The position numbers were made by a program, and so were the translations under genes. A stretch of 29,244 nt of DNA from Priapulus caudatus (lineage: Eukaryota > Priapulida > Priapulimorpha > Priapulimorphida > Priapulidae): the NCBI RefSeq assembly GCF_000485595.1, contig NW_014577738.1:44578-73821 (forward strand), read 5' to 3'. This document shows positions 28,381 through 29,244 of this stretch, piece after piece. Under the pieces are notes generated by a model that had not been told where the DNA came from, made no database searches, and was given only the letters and a program-made list of their open reading frames with translations. Each line of letters opens with the position of its first letter. Position 1 is the stretch's first letter.

Positions 28381-29244
28381 CCGTGGTTAGTGTTGCAATT
28401 TTCCTAGTATACATTTCGCTGTGCTCACGCTGTTTACTGTCGCCTGAATGCTGAGTATACTGACGATATTGCCTGTGCGGACGGTTTGTGCCACAATAGA
28501 GCGTTATAGGGTGCATACGGTATAAAGTCGCGTGTACAGGGTCCGAGAGAAGGACTACGGGGATTTTTGTCACAGCATATATACGCTGGGAATCCTCCAC
28601 ATAACGTGTCAGGGAGCACGGAATATAGATACGCTAGATGTGTAAGCACCCTAATATACTGTACTGTACTGTAAGTGTAAGATAAGAAGGCACAGTAGAT
28701 AACCGTATGATATAATATAGTTACGCACAGGTGTATATAGTTGGATGCTATAGAGGACTGGCGACGCGGTGATGCCAAGCACAGATGATGTTATTTTGGG
28801 AAAAGTGTGACGCTCAGTAGGCCTACGGCAGAGTATATTTAGTTAGGAACATGGCATATATAATGCTACTTGCAGAGCGGAACAATATTTATAATAATGA
28901 AGACCGATATAGTTGTTTCACAAGCTTACCTCACATTGTATGTATGTATGTATGTATGTAGGTTTATGGTTGTTTTATGTACGCGGTATTTTGTTCATGA
29001 TATATGCGTGTGACTGTTTTTTTTTGTGTGTGGAAAATCTTTTTCGAGTGTGATGTATCCGCATTATGTAACAGCCTGTAATGTAACCTTATTTGTTATG
29101 CACGCATGCGCAGTGGAAAATATATTGTTGAGTATGGCAACCATGTTTCTTTGTCTGGGTTAATGACCTCCGCGAGGAATATGCAACAATGGCGACGAAA
29201 GGATGGGATTCAACGTCAAACAAAGACGTGTAGATGAAGAGGAG
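28381..29244. other. Right-edge DNA, no gene recognised
   Basis: Contains a (TATG)n microsatellite (about 28938-28961), a poly-T run near 29018, and ACGCATGCGCAG (about 29102). No protein-like frame longer than about 60 codons outside the shadow of the purine-rich tract. Confidence 0.6.

Noticed and set aside
27947-28600. 217-codon minus-strand ORF
   Set aside because: Reverse strand of a purine-rich tract; Ser/Leu/Phe runs reflect base composition, with no domain.

Overview
This window is a stretch of animal (metazoan) nuclear DNA, very probably from a marine or other aquatic invertebrate. The evidence is split coding regions with GT-AG introns and matching phases, TTAGGG-type telomere-like tracts, many simple repeats, and a dense mix of eukaryotic transposon families (Helitron, MULE, PIF/Harbinger, BEL/Pao, MITEs). 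I cannot name the phylum or species. No prokaryotic-style operon, rRNA gene or intact tRNA gene is visible. Nearly everything recognisable is mobile or derived from mobile or viral DNA.

Layout. 1-534: flank with an (ATAC)n microsatellite and an inverted copy of a 206-bp repeat unit. 535-6794: a decayed Helitron-like element. Its coding strand runs from an N-terminal region, through a Rep nuclease (HUH and two-tyrosine motifs) and a Pif1-type helicase, to a GIY-YIG-type nuclease domain at the C-terminal side. One in-frame stop and several frameshifts break it. 6795-9433: non-coding, largely a ~750-bp segment present twice in direct orientation plus a ~61-bp tandem array.

9434-18624: a multi-exon gene for a MULE-type transposase. 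Eight exons are visible: acidic N-terminus, Cys-rich segment, DDE-type core, and a basic C-terminal tail. A terminal repeat (TIR) lies just upstream, and two short MITEs with the same TIR sit in introns 1 and 3. Both MITEs have 9-bp target-site duplications, as expected for MULEs, and one has an empty-site paralogue about 200 bp away. The gene and the MITEs plausibly form one autonomous/non-autonomous family.

18625-21158: mostly non-coding. It holds an orphan small ORF and a 3.5-copy 206-bp tandem array that is inverted relative to the copy at the left edge. 21159-23391: a probable endogenous viral element related to the N-terminal part of a bunyavirus-type L protein. It has a PD-(D/E)xK endonuclease-like segment, then a frameshift, then an uninterrupted 427-codon ORF. 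An oppositely oriented, broken coding stretch precedes it. 24326-25123: two exons of a second, different MULE/ZSWIM-type transposase, with an in-frame stop. 25612-26425: two exons of a PIF/Harbinger-type protein, the second cut by an antisense BEL/Pao fragment (26426-27060). 27061-29244: a possible LTR end with a primer-binding-site-like sequence, a purine-rich internally duplicated tract, and otherwise unremarkable DNA.

The most unusual points are the GIY-YIG domain attached to a Helitron Rep-helicase, the MULE/MITE family with telomere-like interiors, and the long intact ORF of viral appearance in otherwise decayed surroundings.
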